Translations under genes and position numbers: made by a program | Notes under the pieces: model-generated | What the model was told of the DNA's origin: nothing | Seen by the model: the letters and a program-made list of their open reading frames with translations, nothing else | Databases searched by the model: none | Shown here: positions 63,222-64,000 of the stretch, piece by piece | Numbering within the stretch: position 1 is the first letter of the stretch | Layout: each line of letters starts with the position of its first letter | Assembly (NCBI RefSeq): GCF_003326675.1 | Contig: NZ_JPWF01000004.1 | Coordinates: forward strand, 1-64,000 | Origin: Thalassospira profundimaris | GTDB lineage: Bacteria > Pseudomonadota > Alphaproteobacteria > Rhodospirillales > Thalassospiraceae | Length of the DNA stretch: 64,000 nucleotides | Direction: 5' to 3'

Positions 63222-64000
63222 TTACCGTGACAGACCCGTTACCAGACGCGGCAGCCCCTGATCTTCACGAATAATATCAATGAGTTCATGTAATCCGGGC
63301 GGGACTTGTCGTCTGCTGGGATAATAGATCGTGAACGGGGGCCCTTCAGATGCCCATTCCGGCAAAACGATTTCCAGAGTTCCCTGATCGACCTCGGAAC
63401 GCGCAAGCAATTCAAGACAATACGCAAAGCCCACCCCCCGCTTGGCAATATCAACAGCACGTTCAGAATCGTTTGAACAAAGTGGTCCTTTGACATCAAT
63501 ACGGGAAAGAGAAGAGCCATTACCAAGTTCCCAAGGGTAGCGACTATTATCACCGACGCGCATTTCGATACAAGGACGGTCCAGCAATTCCTCTGGTGTT
63601 TCAGGTCTGCCACATTTTTCAATAAGTTCTGGCGATGCAACCACCACCCATTGGAGCGGCTTGGATAAGGCAACACCAATCATGTCCTGAGGAACGCGAT
63701 CACCATAACGAATGCCTGCATCAAAACCTTCGGCAACGATATCTGTAAAGTGATCGTCCACAGAAAGGTCCAGTTTCATCTCCGGAAACCGTTGCACATA
63801 TCTTGGCAAAGCTGGCCCCAGAATCCACTTTGCTGCGTCTCGCAAAGCATTTAATCGCAATCGACCAATCGGAAAATCCCGGTAACGGATCAAGGAACCA
63901 AGTGCTTCGTCAATGTTCTGAAAGCCAACCTCAAGCTGCTTTGCCAACGTCGCACCGGCCTCCGTCGCAGTAAGGGACCTGCTTGTTCTGTTTAAAAGCT
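63222..64000 (-). CDS. LysR-family transcriptional regulator, 5' end outside the window
   Basis: The frame is open to the right edge. The last bases encode LLNRTSRSLTATEAGATLAK, the end of a LysR helix-turn-helix domain, so roughly 45-60 N-terminal residues are missing. The rest is the LysR substrate-binding domain (DFPIGRLRLNALRDAAKWILGP, DAGIRYGDRVPQDMIGVAL). The region resembles regulators found beside aldo/keto reductase genes. It is transcribed toward the aldo/keto reductase, from which it is separated by about 190 bases. Confidence 0.88.
   Translation of the reverse strand, partial: LLNRTSRSLTATEAGATLAKQLEVGFQNIDEALGSLIRYRDFPIGRLRLNALRDAAKWILGPALPRYVQRFPEMKLDLSVDDHFTDIVAEGFDAGIRYGDRVPQDMIGVALSKPLQWVVVASPELIEKCGRPETPEELLDRPCIEMRVGDNSRYPWELGNGSSLSRIDVKGPLCSNDSERAVDIAKRGVGFAYCLELLARSEVDQGTLEIVLPEWASEGPPFTIYYPSRRQVPPGLHELIDIIREDQGLPRLVTGLSR

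Overview
The window looks like chromosomal DNA of a marine or soil alphaproteobacterium of the Rhodospirillales type; Thalassospira is my best guess. The reasons are moderately high GC, dense operons with ATGA overlaps, TRAP and ABC nutrient uptake, and a candidate alphaproteobacterial speF leader RNA. No rRNA, tRNA, phage, transposase or CRISPR array was seen.

Positions 1-18000 hold reductive pyrimidine degradation. A minus-strand group carries a beta-alanine-type aminotransferase, a nitrilase-fold beta-ureidopropionase, an ABC importer and dihydropyrimidinase. A RutR-like TetR regulator (8750) lies divergent to it. A second operon (17594-13622) encodes PreT, PreA and an M20-family amidohydrolase. 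RutR-type palindromes lie before the regulator and before preT, with a weaker one before the aminotransferase. Between the two pyrimidine groups sit an AT-rich HNH nuclease gene, a periplasmic binding protein and a PhoD-like phosphatase. From 18100 to 23800 come a hotdog thioesterase, a MarR-EmrA-EmrB efflux operon and a U32 protein.

The most striking part is 23866-34306. It contains an azole-forming RiPP (TOMM) locus: a SagB-type dehydrogenase and a fused leader-binding/YcaO cyclodehydratase, facing two separate precursor genes (27988 and 32899). The precursors share a leader with a GS-P-PAF-RL pattern and a nearly identical ribosome-binding region. Each carries about four acidic-linker plus Pro/Cys-rich modules, and each is followed by its own paralogous tandem-GNAT gene (28563 and 33374), with a strong hairpin in each gap. 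Between the modules lie a DedA protein, a protein with eleven YGGLSTL-type octapeptides, a DUF3830 protein and an SLC13-like permease.

From 34600 to 36600 are a probable speF RNA, ornithine decarboxylase and a GNAT. From 36660 to 45900 are a YbaY-type lipoprotein and a sugar regulon: a five-gene ABC/PfkB operon, a divergent ROK repressor and an SMP-30 lactonase. From 46000 to 55600 is ferric-siderophore uptake: an ATPase, two tandem binding proteins, a FhuB-like fused permease, a His-rich small protein, and a TonB receptor with FecR and FecI under a clear Fur box. From 55700 to 61700 is oxidative uronate catabolism: KdgD, a TRAP transporter, uronate dehydrogenase and a divergent FAH/hydratase-family gene. 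The right end (61724-64000) has a chimeric gene scar, an aldo/keto reductase and a LysR gene cut by the window edge.
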